From the NCBI RefSeq assembly GCF_012911975.1, contig NZ_SMDQ01000001.1:62001-126000 (forward strand): a stretch of 64,000 nt of DNA, written 5' to 3'. This document shows, piece by piece, positions 1-8,877 of this stretch (positions within the stretch are counted from its first letter, which is position 1; every line of letters starts with the position of its first letter). The stretch is from Nodosilinea sp. P-1105. GTDB lineage: Bacteria > Cyanobacteriota > Cyanobacteriia > Phormidesmidales > Phormidesmidaceae. The position numbers and the translations under genes were made by a program. A model generated the notes under the pieces. That model saw only the letters and a program-made list of their open reading frames with translations, was not told the origin of the DNA and searched no databases.

Positions 1-187
1 GCGGCCGCTTCGGACCAGCGATCGTTGTGTTGCACGATAGCGATATCGGCAAAGTCCACTGAAAACAAGATAATTTTGGCTGAGTGCAACCCCCCCAATC
101 GATCGCTGGTGAGTTGATTAATCATGCGGTAGTACTCCAGAGACGACTGCCAACTCATGCCGCCGATCAAGCCAATGGTTTTCATCG
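1..187 (-). CDS. Aspartate/glutamate racemase family protein, N-terminal part
   Basis: The window cuts this gene, leaving its first 62 codons. Translation from the ATG at 187 gives MKTIGLIGGMSWQSSLEYYR, the typical opening of the Asp/Glu/hydantoin racemase superfamily: a first beta strand, a GGMSW loop and a first helix, followed by IINQLTSDRLGG-like residues. These enzymes interconvert L- and D-aspartate or glutamate with two catalytic cysteines; neither cysteine lies in the visible part, so activity cannot be judged. It is divergent from the rhodanese gene that starts at 331. The family call is firm; the substrate is unknown. Confidence 0.8.
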
Positions 188-330
188 AAAAATTTAGGGT
201 AAAGGGCAGAGGATAGGTGGCATCGGGGATACCACTGTTTAGGGTAAACCGCCAGGGCCAGACTATTCTCTAGAAACGGTGAATTTCATGGCACCATGGA
301 AAAACCGCAACGAATCGATAGGCTAACCCG

Positions 331-687
331 ATGACAGCTTCCCCCGATGCCATCCCCTATGCACCGATCAGCGTTGAGCTTCTGGCCCAGCGGTTGGCTG
401 CTGGCGATGATCTGCAACTGATTGATGTGCGGGAACCCGACGAAGTCGCCATAGCCCAGTTGGCTGGCTTTGTAAACTTGCCCCTCAGTCAATTTGGCCA
501 CTGGTCAGAGGGCATCCACAGCCAATTTGAGGCCGATAAAGAGACGGTGGTGCTGTGCCACCACGGCATGCGATCGGCCCAAATGTGTACCTGGTTAGCC
601 CAGCAAGGATTTTCTCAGCTGAAGAATGTGACCGGCGGCATTGACGCCTATGCCCTGGTGGTCGATCGCTCAGTACCTCGATATTGA
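331..687 (+). CDS. Rhodanese-like domain protein
   Basis: A 118-residue single-domain rhodanese. It shows the LIDVREPDE strand-turn near residue 30 and the active-site loop CHHGMRSA around residue 72, in which the cysteine would carry the persulfide. It ends with the VTGGIDAYA segment common to single-domain rhodaneses of the GlpE/PspE type. Such proteins move sulfane sulfur to acceptors in the cytoplasm; the acceptor here is unknown. Its 3' end overlaps the convergent DUF2949 gene by about 40 bp. It starts with ATG at 331 and lacks a signal peptide. Confidence 0.85.
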   Translation: MTASPDAIPYAPISVELLAQRLAAGDDLQLIDVREPDEVAIAQLAGFVNLPLSQFGHWSEGIHSQFEADKETVVLCHHGMRSAQMCTWLAQQGFSQLKNVTGGIDAYALVVDRSVPRY

Positions 688-929
688 GGACTCAAAGCCG
701 TCGGAATGACCGGTAGTTCAGGACCGTATGAAACAGAGCTGGTTTGCTCTAGCCAGTCAAAAATTTGCCCCAGCTGATCGGTGGTGACTAATCCGTATTG
801 CCACAACACCATCGGTAGCAAGCTGGGCACCTGCTGGGTTTGGCGCATTCCTAGGGCGATTGACTCTGGGGGAATAGCCAAATCTGACTGCAAAAAATTG
901 ACCAGCTGGTGTTGGTGCTGCGGACTCAT
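648..929 (-). CDS. DUF2949 family protein
   Basis: A 93-residue protein when started at the ATG at 929; a longer reading needs a TTG at 956. The core contains FLQSDLAIPPESIALGMR followed by PMVLWQYGLVTTDQLGQIF, which I recognise as the DUF2949 pattern, a short cyanobacteria-restricted family of unknown function. The C-terminal 30 residues after the core look unstructured and overlap the 3' end of the convergent rhodanese gene, so that tail may be a read-through extension. No catalytic motif or membrane segment is visible. Confidence 0.65.
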   Translation of the reverse strand: MSPQHQHQLVNFLQSDLAIPPESIALGMRQTQQVPSLLPMVLWQYGLVTTDQLGQIFDWLEQTSSVSYGPELPVIPTALSPQYRGTERSTTRA

Positions 930-1181
930 ATCAGCGATGAAGAACAATTGAGGCAAGTGTATCGGCTATTGCCCAATTGATCCCATGTTTTTTTGAAGAA
1001 AATCAGAATTTTTAGACTGGATCTGGTAGGGTCGAGCCACTGGCTGAGCGGATTCTTCGGGGTTGACTTCAGGCGCTACAATGAGCGAGCAGGGGCATAC
1101 ACTAAGGATTTGGGTGACTTTGGCCTTGATGCCATAGTGCCCTGGTTGGGTTCTGAGAGTAACGTTAGGCCCCTTGCCCCC

Positions 1182-2954
1182 ATGGTTTTAACCGCACTTA
1201 TCAAGTTTGCTCCGATTCGCCCGCCTAACCTGGCCGATCGGCAGGCCTTAATCATGGCGGCAAAGCAACAGCTCCAGTTCTATCGGGCGGGGCTGCCTTT
1301 GCTCGAGGGGGAGACTGGAAAAGCGATCGAGATTCCCTTGAATTACAAAATTTGGGGGTTGCAATACGGCCAGCAGTCGACCCAGGTGCTGCAATCCTAC
1401 GGCGCGATCGCCGATTACTTTCACAGCGGTGGGGTGGGTGGACGGCTGCTGCTACTGGGGGAACCTGGGATGGGCAAAACCCATACTCTGCTAGCGGTGG
1501 GCGAACTGCTGCTACACCAGGCCAGTCGCAACCAGGCCCCGGTCCCTATTCTGGTAGATCTTTCCGCCTGGTCTGGGGATACCCTGCGCAACTGGTTAAT
1601 TGACTATTTTTGGCAGCATTATCGGATTGCTAAAACCGTGGCCGAGGTGTGGATCGACACTGGCCAGCTGACTCTGCTGCTGGACGGCTTTGACCATTTG
1701 CCCTCTGGCCAGCAGCGCACCTGTGCTCAAGCGATCGATGCCCTATTGCGCACTAACCCCAACCAAGCAGCTCTCCTCTGCTGCCGCCGCAAAGTACTGG
1801 AGGAAAGTGGTATTGCCTTTGGTGAATTTAACAGCGGGGTCAATATCGTGCCCCTGATGGCCCAGCAGGTGAAAGACTATGTGATGGCGTTTGCCTTGCC
1901 AGAGGTGTGGCAAGGCATCAAGAGTAGCAAAACTCTGCAACAGTTGGCCCGCTGCCCCCTGTTGCTGTCCATGCTGGTGACTACTGGGACGACAACCAAG
2001 GACAATGGACAACCCATCACCAATCGCAGCAGCTTAGTCGACCATTACCTGACCCACCAATTGGCCCAGGGGGGCCACCGGGGCGATCGCGCTGCCCTGG
2101 GCTGGCTGGCCCAACAGCTGGCCACCCGTTCCCGCCTGTTTTACTTAGACGACCTCTGCCACCTCTGGCTACCTGAATCTACCCGGCTGCTCTATCGGCT
2201 CTTGCTGGGGCTGGCCCTGGCCCTGACCTTTGGCCTGGTGGGGGGCAATGTGGTGTTGGGGCTAGCCCTGGGGTTAGTGGCGTCCCAGGTGGATTTAGAG
2301 TCCTTGCCCCGGCTACGCTTCAGCCTGGCCACGGCTTCCTTCGCCCGGTTGAGCAGTTTGGCCCTGGTCAGCACCCTGGGCGCAGGGATTTTAGGCCTGG
2401 GGTTGGCCAGCCTCAGTGCCACCCTACTGAGTCCCCTGAACCTGGGGACCCAGGCCTTTGCGGGCGGGGGGCTGGTGGGGGCGATCGCCGGTTGGGGTCT
2501 GGGCTTAAGCAGTTTAATGTGGGGAGGGCTGCACAACACGATTCAGGTGCGGCGCAGCCCCAACCAGGATGTGCAAATGGCCTTTCGCAATAGTTTGGTG
2601 CTGGTGGCACTGCTGGGGCTGGTGATTGTGCTACTGGCGGTGCTGCCAGCGATCGCCAACAACCAGTCACCCCTGACGGTATTGTCCCCCAGTCGCGGCC
2701 GACTCCTCCTGGCCAGTTTGGTGGGGGCCGTAGTGTGGCTGTCCTTTGGGTTGCAGCAGGCCCTGGTACGGCTTTTGCTAGCCTCCCGCTGGCCTCTAAC
2801 CAGCCAACCAGTACTCCATCGTCTGGTGAAGCTGAAGCTCCTGCGTCGGGTGGGGGGCGGCTACGGCTTCTGCCATGACCTGCTACGCGAAGCCCTGGCC
2901 CAACCACAAAACCAAAAATCGGGGCGATCGCCTAGCCCAGTTTCTCGACCATGA
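1182..2954 (+). CDS. Membrane-anchored NACHT-type ATPase
   Basis: About 590 residues from the ATG at 1182. The frame is open back to a TTG at 993, but the extra 63 residues look unstructured. A NACHT/STAND ATPase domain fills the first half: Walker A GEPGMGKTH about 95 residues in, Walker B LTLLLDGFDHL, and the sensor-like ALLCCRRKV. The second half has about six hydrophobic Gly/Ala/Leu-rich segments (roughly residues 335-545) and ends in a short basic tail. Membrane NACHT proteins of this design recur in filamentous cyanobacteria with no proven role; STAND ATPases generally act as ligand-triggered signalling switches. No effector domain is visible. Confidence 0.75.
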   Translation: MVLTALIKFAPIRPPNLADRQALIMAAKQQLQFYRAGLPLLEGETGKAIEIPLNYKIWGLQYGQQSTQVLQSYGAIADYFHSGGVGGRLLLLGEPGMGKTHTLLAVGELLLHQASRNQAPVPILVDLSAWSGDTLRNWLIDYFWQHYRIAKTVAEVWIDTGQLTLLLDGFDHLPSGQQRTCAQAIDALLRTNPNQAALLCCRRKVLEESGIAFGEFNSGVNIVPLMAQQVKDYVMAFALPEVWQGIKSSKTLQQLARCPLLLSMLVTTGTTTKDNGQPITNRSSLVDHYLTHQLAQGGHRGDRAALGWLAQQLATRSRLFYLDDLCHLWLPESTRLLYRLLLGLALALTFGLVGGNVVLGLALGLVASQVDLESLPRLRFSLATASFARLSSLALVSTLGAGILGLGLASLSATLLSPLNLGTQAFAGGGLVGAIAGWGLGLSSLMWGGLHNTIQVRRSPNQDVQMAFRNSLVLVALLGLVIVLLAVLPAIANNQSPLTVLSPSRGRLLLASLVGAVVWLSFGLQQALVRLLLASRWPLTSQPVLHRLVKLKLLRRVGGGYGFCHDLLREALAQPQNQKSGRSPSPVSRP

Positions 2955-3117
2955 CCCCATTAATACCAGGGCAGTAGTCAGCGGTCAGGTACTAGGCTGT
3001 GGCATAAGTCGGCCAACTGTTCTTGAAACCTTACACCCTCAACAAAGGTAGTCATAGTTTTGCCAGCCGGTACCAGCCTTTACCCCTATAGTCCTTATCC
3101 AGTCAGGAGCAATACCC

Positions 3118-4029
3118 GTGAGCGTCATCTTTGATCTAGAGCACGTCACCACCTATCGGTACAGCCAGCCGGTCAGCTTTGGCGAGCATCGGGCTATTTT
3201 TCTGCCCCGGGGCAGCCATGGTGGACGCTTGCTCAGCTACGACCTAGACACTAACATTCCAGCCGATGTGCGCTGGTTGATGGATACCCTATCGAATAAT
3301 GTGGCTATCCTGAAGTTTGAACAACCAGCCAAAGAACTGGTTGTCACCTACCGCGTCAAAGGGGAGCATTTTGGCTACCGGGCGATCTCTAACTTCCCCC
3401 TAGAAGCCAGGGCTGAAGAACTGCCAGTGCAGTATACCCCCGATGAATGGACGGACCTGGCTGCGTTTATTCGTCCCCATGCGGAAGACCCTGACGGCAG
3501 TGTGGCCGCCTGGACCAAAGCGTTTGTGGCCGGGGACCAGGACCAAACCCTGGATGTGCTGCAACGGATGATGGATACGATCAACGGCACCATGGCTTAC
3601 CAGGCTAGGGAAGCCGAGGGCACCCAGTCCCCAGGTGAGACCCTACGCCTGGCCTCCGGGACCTGCCGTGACTATGCCTGGTTGATGATTGAAGCCGTGC
3701 GGCGACTGGGGTTGGCTTGCCGGTTTGTCAGTGGCTACCTGTACGACCCGGCTCTGGACGGCGGCGATGTGGGGATGACTGGCTCTGGGGCGACCCATGC
3801 CTGGCTACAGGTGTATCTACCGGGGGCGGGCTGGCGCAACTATGACCCGACCAACCGCATCACCCAAGGGTTTGACTTAATCCCGGTGGCGATCGCCCGT
3901 CACCCGGCCCAGGTGATTCCCCTCTCTGGCTCTTGGATGGGAGCGGCGGATGCCTATCTGGGTATGGAGGTGTCTGTGGCCATTCGCAAGCTCGGTAATC
4001 TACCTGAGTTTGAGCAACAGGGGCGATAG
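3118..4029 (+). CDS. Transglutaminase-like family protein
   Basis: A 303-residue protein read from a GTG at 3118, with AGGAGC about 8 bases upstream supporting that start. The N-terminal beta-rich part (HVTTYRYSQPVSFGEHR) is the transglutaminase N-terminal region found in bacterial proteins. The catalytic core follows: the Cys is in ASGTCRDYAWL, the His in GATHAWLQVYLPG, and the Asp in WRNYDPTNR. No signal peptide is visible, so it is probably cytoplasmic. Members are often described as putative cysteine proteases or amide hydrolases; the substrate is unknown. It converges on the WYL regulator gene with a 10-bp gap. Confidence 0.85.
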   Translation: MSVIFDLEHVTTYRYSQPVSFGEHRAIFLPRGSHGGRLLSYDLDTNIPADVRWLMDTLSNNVAILKFEQPAKELVVTYRVKGEHFGYRAISNFPLEARAEELPVQYTPDEWTDLAAFIRPHAEDPDGSVAAWTKAFVAGDQDQTLDVLQRMMDTINGTMAYQAREAEGTQSPGETLRLASGTCRDYAWLMIEAVRRLGLACRFVSGYLYDPALDGGDVGMTGSGATHAWLQVYLPGAGWRNYDPTNRITQGFDLIPVAIARHPAQVIPLSGSWMGAADAYLGMEVSVAIRKLGNLPEFEQQGR

Positions 4030-4039
4030 GGGCGATCGC

Positions 4040-4906
4040 CTATTCCGAGCCACCGCCATAGCGATCGACTAAAACGCGCAATTCACTGACAAACCGCTGG
4101 CGGATGTCCTCAGGCTCCACAATCACACAATCGGCCCCGTAGCGGCGCACCTCTCGAAAGAACCAGAAGGTACTGGTAATCCGCCGTACGACCCGCCGCA
4201 CTTGCCGTTCAGCGTCCCATTCGTTAACCCGATCCACTTTTGACTTGGTGCGGTAAGCCAAGGCCAGCCTACCCAGCAAGTGCATCTCCACATCCACAAA
4301 TGCCAGCTCTGGCTGCCAAGGCCCATCGATCGGACTAATCACCGCTTCTTCGGGAATGCGGTCTAAGCGCAGGGTCCAGTTGTGCTGAAGCTGAGAGATA
4401 TCTTGGTTGCCGTCAGTTTCGTCGCACCAGCACACCAGGTACTGGCGCTCTTCAATGGCGGCAATTTTGGCGTGGCGCACGGAAAAGCTCCACAGTAGCC
4501 CCGCAGCATCCTGGTAGGTGAGGCGGAAGGGCCGCTGGCGTCGCAAGCAGCGATCGATATCGGCCCGCCAGGGAGGGGCAGGATAGTCGACAAAAGCCTG
4601 AATGTCTTGGCGCAGGGGGTGACTGAGTTCGCTGCGTTCTAAGAGCAGATTCGCGATCGCCAGGGCTTCGGCCCCATAGCCCTGGTCGTGGAGCTGACCC
4701 CGAGCTAGGTTTAGGGCTTTGATGCGCTCTGGACTCCAGTCGTGGTTGACGGCCAGGCGCAGTGTGCCCTGGGCGATCGCTTTGATAAGTTTTGAAACAT
4801 TGGGGCGATCGCCCCAGGTCTGGTCAAAGTCTAGGGCAAGCTGCTCTAGCTGGGCTTTTTCGGCCTCGTCAATCGATAGGGTAATGGAGCGTTTTTGGCG
4901 GGTCAT
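4040..4906 (-). CDS. WYL-domain transcriptional regulator
   Basis: About 288 residues from the ATG at 4906; a TTG at 4921 is the alternative start. The first 70 residues resemble a ribbon-helix-helix or helical DNA-binding segment (KRSITLSIDEAEKAQLEQLA). The rest carries a WYL-type sensor region: RPFRLTYQDAAGLLWSFSVR, the strand with LVCWCDE, a NWTLRLDRI segment, and a C-terminal WCX-like part ending in RFVSELRVLVDRY. WYL regulators often sit beside CRISPR-Cas loci, and one in Synechocystis 6803 (Sll7009) affects a CRISPR array. Being about 1.3 kb upstream of a I-D operon makes this a candidate cas regulator, which is an inference from position. Confidence 0.75.
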   Translation of the reverse strand: MTRQKRSITLSIDEAEKAQLEQLALDFDQTWGDRPNVSKLIKAIAQGTLRLAVNHDWSPERIKALNLARGQLHDQGYGAEALAIANLLLERSELSHPLRQDIQAFVDYPAPPWRADIDRCLRRQRPFRLTYQDAAGLLWSFSVRHAKIAAIEERQYLVCWCDETDGNQDISQLQHNWTLRLDRIPEEAVISPIDGPWQPELAFVDVEMHLLGRLALAYRTKSKVDRVNEWDAERQVRRVVRRITSTFWFFREVRRYGADCVIVEPEDIRQRFVSELRVLVDRYGGGSE

Positions 4907-5010
4907 AGGGAGTCGCGTCAAATTTGTACGGACACTTTGTCATTATTTCTCTGGACACCCCCATGGTAGCTCTGCCACCATGGGGTCATACCAGCAGGTA
5001 CGGATAGGTT

Positions 5011-5268
5011 ATGGAGACAAAAGATAGGGAGGGGCGATCGCCCCTGGGCCGGATTGCCCTGGGCGCTGGTGACAACAAACCAGTCATTCGCGGGCAAACG
5101 GTGTTGGTGGAAGCGGTGCTACGTAAGCTGGCGGATGGGGCGACCTATGAAGCGGTGCTGGCAGAATGGCCGCAGTTGCAGCGGGAGGATATCTTGGCCT
5201 GCCTGGAGTATGCGGCTCGCCTGGTGGTCTACCGGCAACTGCGGGAGTCTGATTTGCCGCCGGACTGA
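5011..5268 (+). CDS. DUF433 family protein
   Basis: An 85-residue protein. The segment KPVIRGQTVLVEAVLRKLAD followed by EVLAEWPQL-like residues and REDILACLEYAAR is the DUF433 signature, a small helical DNA-binding-like fold found in antitoxin-type genes usually paired with a PIN-like (DUF5615) toxin. No PIN toxin gene follows; the next ORF is an unrelated 63-residue protein. It is therefore either an orphan antitoxin-like regulator or the remnant of a pair. It begins about 100 bp from the divergent WYL regulator. Confidence 0.75.
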   Translation: METKDREGRSPLGRIALGAGDNKPVIRGQTVLVEAVLRKLADGATYEAVLAEWPQLQREDILACLEYAARLVVYRQLRESDLPPD

Positions 5269-5382
5269 GGTGGGTTTGCAACAGCAGGTTACACCTTGTA
5301 CCGGAGCATTCTGTTTTGTGTCGCTTTGCTTAAGGTTGCAGGGTTTGTCTTTTATATCGGGAGTAATGCAAGGGGAAACGTA

Positions 5383-5574
5383 ATGACCATGACAGAAAGG
5401 CTGGCACAGGTGCTAGGAGATGGCCAGTGGCATTCCACCAGGGAGTTGGTGGAATTGGTGGGCCATCGGTTTTCGGCAGTGCTGCACCGAGCTAAGCAAA
5501 AAGGATGGCAGGTAGAAAAGCGACGGGCAGATAAGCAGATGTTTGAGTATCGGTTGGTCAACTACCAGTCATAG
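5383..5574 (+). CDS. Small winged-helix-like protein
   Basis: A 63-residue protein starting at the ATG at 5383; upstream residues in frame are hydrophobic and lie in the 5' flank. The pattern LGDGQWHSTRELVELVGHR, then SAVLHRAKQKGWQVEKR and a FEYRL strand, looks like a compact winged-helix domain: a Trp-His helix entry, a recognition helix and a wing. Short proteins of this type occur in cyanobacteria as unnamed conserved ORFs. It lies between the DUF433 gene and the degenerate CRISPR-like repeats preceding the cas operon, so it could be a local regulator, but nothing in the sequence proves it. Confidence 0.6.
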   Translation: MTMTERLAQVLGDGQWHSTRELVELVGHRFSAVLHRAKQKGWQVEKRRADKQMFEYRLVNYQS

Positions 5575-5640
5575 GGGGCTAGGAGGAATGAGCTTATGCT
5601 TGCGAAAGGTGGACAAAGACCAAAGCCAGGGCATTCCATG

Positions 5641-5730
5641 GCTTTCAATCCCTAAGAGGGTTATTGGCTAGACAAGAGACTCTAAGTAACGTGGCACTTA
5701 TTTCAATCCCTAAGCAGGGTTTAGAATCCG
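5641..5730. repeat. Two decayed CRISPR-like repeat copies before the cas operon
   Basis: TTTCAATCCCTAAGAGGG begins at 5643 and TTTCAATCCCTAAGCAGGG at 5701. Both resemble the reverse complement of the 3' half of the repeat in the main array, which reads CCCTCTCAGGGATTGAAAC forward. The copies are 58 bp apart, shorter than the 72-bp unit of the main array. They look like relics of an opposite-oriented array. The rest of 5575-5909 holds nothing else that I can identify. Confidence 0.5.
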
Positions 5731-5909
5731 CTCAGAGCCTAAGCTACAGTCTATCTCACATTCAAGATCAAAATTTCTGGTGTAATTTACCTGCCACTTG
5801 ACGTATTTGTGTTGCTAGTATGGAGGTGCAGACTTAAGGCATCCTCGGGGCTCTGCGTAGGCATACCGCCTAGATCCTGTAGGCATGCCCTATATAGGGG
5901 AAAGGTCTT

Positions 5910-6098
5910 ATGGATTACTGGAGCAACAAGAACAAGCGACTGGCCACATACCGAGAAATGCGCGAGCAATGCGAGCGAGAGCTAGCTCAGCTAGATCGAC
6001 TCATTCGGGAAGAAGAATATGAGCCATTCCCAGATGGAGAAGGAAATCTGATTCCTTGGATGGACTACCTAGAAAAGGCCGTAGGTGAAGAGGAATAG
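5910..6098 (+). CDS. Small acidic protein preceding cas10d
   Basis: A 62-residue acidic protein with a predicted amphipathic helix (KRLATYREMREQCERELAQL) followed by a short Pro-containing tail. I do not recognise the family. It ends 68 bp before cas10d on the same strand, so it may share the cas promoter. Codon use looks normal. It could be a small accessory of the I-D locus, or the leftover of another gene. Being a short uncharacterised ORF, its reality rests on position and an intact frame only. Confidence 0.45.
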   Translation: MDYWSNKNKRLATYREMREQCERELAQLDRLIREEEYEPFPDGEGNLIPWMDYLEKAVGEEE

Positions 6099-6166
6099 GC
6101 GAATCAATCCGCTTTGAGCTGTAATTTCATCTTTCATACTATCCCCTGTGGAGGCGGGTTTGAAAA

Positions 6167-8866
6167 ATGAGTTTAAGAATTCTCGGTCGATATCAACTAC
6201 CAAAAACGATAGATGAGCAGTATTTTTGCAAAGTTAGACCGGAGATATATAAAAATCATGCTGGTCATGCTCAACATGGATCTCGCCAAGGACGAAGCTT
6301 AGCTGAGCATCTTGATTCAGCTTGTCAGTTTGTTCTCACCGTCAGCAAGCTTGCTAACGTACCTGACGATAAACGATCGCTCATCCTTGCTGCAACTGCG
6401 GTTCATGATCTCAACAAGCTAGATCCAAGAGAGAGAAATGTAAAAACCTTAGCCCGCGATCGCGAATTTCTCAAAGCACAGCTTGAAAGAGCTGGCGTAG
6501 CTGACTGGGTAAAAACTGACGAAGATTTAGAGCTGGTGCGCCGCCTGATTGAACGTCACTCCGGGCACAACGCCAGTGATGGCATGCGCTTTCTGCCGGA
6601 AGATCCAAATATCAAGCGCTGGGCGGCAATGCTCATCGGGGGCGACCTATACGACTTAGGCATTCCTGAAGAGCAGCGTATTCGCAAGGTTGAAACTGAA
6701 CTAACAGTAGTCCTCCAAAAAGATACTTACTTTTTTAAGGTGCAGTTAGCAGAAGACCGAGGCTACCTAACGGCTCTACTCTTGGCGGCTTGTGAAGAGG
6801 TTCTTCATGAGCGGGGGCTGGCGACTTTATCTGTCGATCCAGATGGGCAGCTTTTCATTGGAGAGCACTTTCCTGAAGAAGATTTGACCCTGGCGATTGC
6901 CCAAAAGTGGTCTCGAAAAATCAACCAGGTTTTCAGCGGCAATGTTGAACAATTGGTCAAGGCCAGCAAAGACGGTATCAAGGTTGACCCGCAAGCCGTA
7001 CAGCAAAATCCTGAGGCTGCGATCGAGCAGGTCGATGCGCTGTTGGTTAAAAAATTTAGTGGCTATAAGGCCGATAAGATTACCCAGGATGTTCAGAAGT
7101 ACAGCGGTGAAGCTGGAGCAACAGCCGTGGCAGCGGCAGCGGAACTGGGCTTGTTACCCATTTCCAACGCTGAAGATTTTGCGGTTTCAGAAGGGCTCAA
7201 AGCCTCTTACCTCAGCTATCGCGAAGCAGCACTTAATCCTAAGGATGCCTGGGATCGTATTGCCGAACAAGTCGAGTTAACCCCTGACCAACGAACGGCT
7301 CTGGAGCCTTTTAATGCTCAGTACGGGCGATGTCTGTTTGCTGCCAAAGCAGTGTCCCGTGGACAAGAGGCGATCGCCCCTCTGCTTCGAGATTCCTTCC
7401 AACTGCGGCAAACCGAAGATACCTCAGTGCCTCAGGAGTTAGTGGCGGCGGTTGCCCAGTTGCTCAATTTTGCCCATCCTTCTACCTGGCAGGGTTTTGC
7501 TGAGCTCACCAGCTACATCGAGGCCAGTCCTCGCCTGCGCTGTTCCCTGGGGCCAACGTCAACGGCTCCAGTGGAGGAGTTGATTTCCGCCAAAATGCCC
7601 CCAGAAACAAAGGTGCAGTCGTTTTCAAATCGGCTACCGGGTGGCATGAGTGCAGAACCCAAACGCCGAGGTGATGCACTGTCAGCCCTGGGGTATCAAC
7701 TACTAAGGGTTGGAGCTAATTTCCCAAAAGCCAGCAAGCAGGCTCCGATGTACCTGCACTTTGCTCTACCCAAGGGATCTAGTGTTGAACTCCAACACAT
7801 TTGGAAGCAGTTTCTCCAGCGCACGGCTGAGACGAACGAAGAGGGTACCGTCACCGTTGATGAGCTACAGCTCTATCGAGACCACCAGATCGTCTTCAAA
7901 GCCAACAAAGTCGTTGGCCTTGCCCTACCTAAGCGACCTGAGTTTATGCATTCCACCGTCACCATTCCTGTACTTTGGGGCGATGTGAATAACTCACTGG
8001 CGTTGCTGAAGTCCTTGCGACTAGCCCTTGAGATGGCCCTAGCTTTGGATATTGGGTTCCCCTTTGTGCTCAGTGCCAACCTGGAAATTGAGCCTAGCTG
8101 GGACATTTTTGGTCGGGTAGAGGGCATTCCATCTACCCTCCAACCGCTCTTAGGCCCAGGTCAATACCTCCGGGAAGGCAATCTCTCTGAGCAAGAGCGC
8201 CAGCAGCAAGTGACCGCCGAAGCAGTATTAGATCGTTTGCGATGCCTCGGCCAATTATCAATAGCCGTAGCCAGTCTGCCTAAAAAGGACGACTGCCTGT
8301 ACGACCTCGCTCGGTCTGCTGCTCGCCCCCTAGACCTCTATCACGTCCTCCTGCGCTGGCTATTGCGAGAACAGGATGATCCCAACTTGGAGGCTACCTG
8401 GACTCGAATTCAAGAACCTTTAACCATCCTTTTGGAGAGTTTAATGTCAGAAGAACATGATCGTGTTTCGCGCTACCTCAAGCAGGCAGCTCACATTGCA
8501 GAGGTCGGTAAACTGCGCGGTAGTTCCTTCCGCCGCACGGCCCAAGCCGAACCTTTTTCAGAGTTTATCAAGGCTATCCGTGCCCGGAAGCCTCACATGG
8601 ATTGGGATACGGTTTTTGCTGCTCTAGTGCAGCAATACCACAATCGCCTCGATCGCATTCGAGAGCATGGGGTTGGGGCCACCAAGTACGAGCAAATTTC
8701 TCAGTACTATGACGTCCTCAAAGAACTGTTTGTCGAGGTCTACAACTCTCGCCCCGACAGGCTCTTAAGCGACAGCAAAACGCTGGAAGCCGCCTACCTC
8801 TTTTTCCTTCAGGAAGCCCGAAAAGAACTGAAGGCCCAAACTGAACAACAATCCACCCAAGCTTAG
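6167..8866 (+). CDS. cas10d: Type I-D CRISPR-associated protein Cas10d/Csc3 with HD nuclease domain
   Basis: An 899-residue large subunit of the I-D effector. An HD domain occupies the first 170 residues: H48, the H80-D81 pair in AATAVHDLNKL, the RHSGH segment near 130-134 and D160 in MLIGGDLYDL. In I-D the HD nuclease is carried by Cas10d rather than by Cas3, which fits the HD-less Cas3 encoded here. The middle and C-terminal parts are the divergent palm and helical domains; I see no GGDD polymerase motif. The operon order cas10d-csc2-csc1-cas3 with 12-bp or smaller gaps supports the call. Start is the ATG at 6167. Confidence 0.9.
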   Translation: MSLRILGRYQLPKTIDEQYFCKVRPEIYKNHAGHAQHGSRQGRSLAEHLDSACQFVLTVSKLANVPDDKRSLILAATAVHDLNKLDPRERNVKTLARDREFLKAQLERAGVADWVKTDEDLELVRRLIERHSGHNASDGMRFLPEDPNIKRWAAMLIGGDLYDLGIPEEQRIRKVETELTVVLQKDTYFFKVQLAEDRGYLTALLLAACEEVLHERGLATLSVDPDGQLFIGEHFPEEDLTLAIAQKWSRKINQVFSGNVEQLVKASKDGIKVDPQAVQQNPEAAIEQVDALLVKKFSGYKADKITQDVQKYSGEAGATAVAAAAELGLLPISNAEDFAVSEGLKASYLSYREAALNPKDAWDRIAEQVELTPDQRTALEPFNAQYGRCLFAAKAVSRGQEAIAPLLRDSFQLRQTEDTSVPQELVAAVAQLLNFAHPSTWQGFAELTSYIEASPRLRCSLGPTSTAPVEELISAKMPPETKVQSFSNRLPGGMSAEPKRRGDALSALGYQLLRVGANFPKASKQAPMYLHFALPKGSSVELQHIWKQFLQRTAETNEEGTVTVDELQLYRDHQIVFKANKVVGLALPKRPEFMHSTVTIPVLWGDVNNSLALLKSLRLALEMALALDIGFPFVLSANLEIEPSWDIFGRVEGIPSTLQPLLGPGQYLREGNLSEQERQQQVTAEAVLDRLRCLGQLSIAVASLPKKDDCLYDLARSAARPLDLYHVLLRWLLREQDDPNLEATWTRIQEPLTILLESLMSEEHDRVSRYLKQAAHIAEVGKLRGSSFRRTAQAEPFSEFIKAIRARKPHMDWDTVFAALVQQYHNRLDRIREHGVGATKYEQISQYYDVLKELFVEVYNSRPDRLLSDSKTLEAAYLFFLQEARKELKAQTEQQSTQA

Positions 8867-8877
8867 GAGCAATCACC

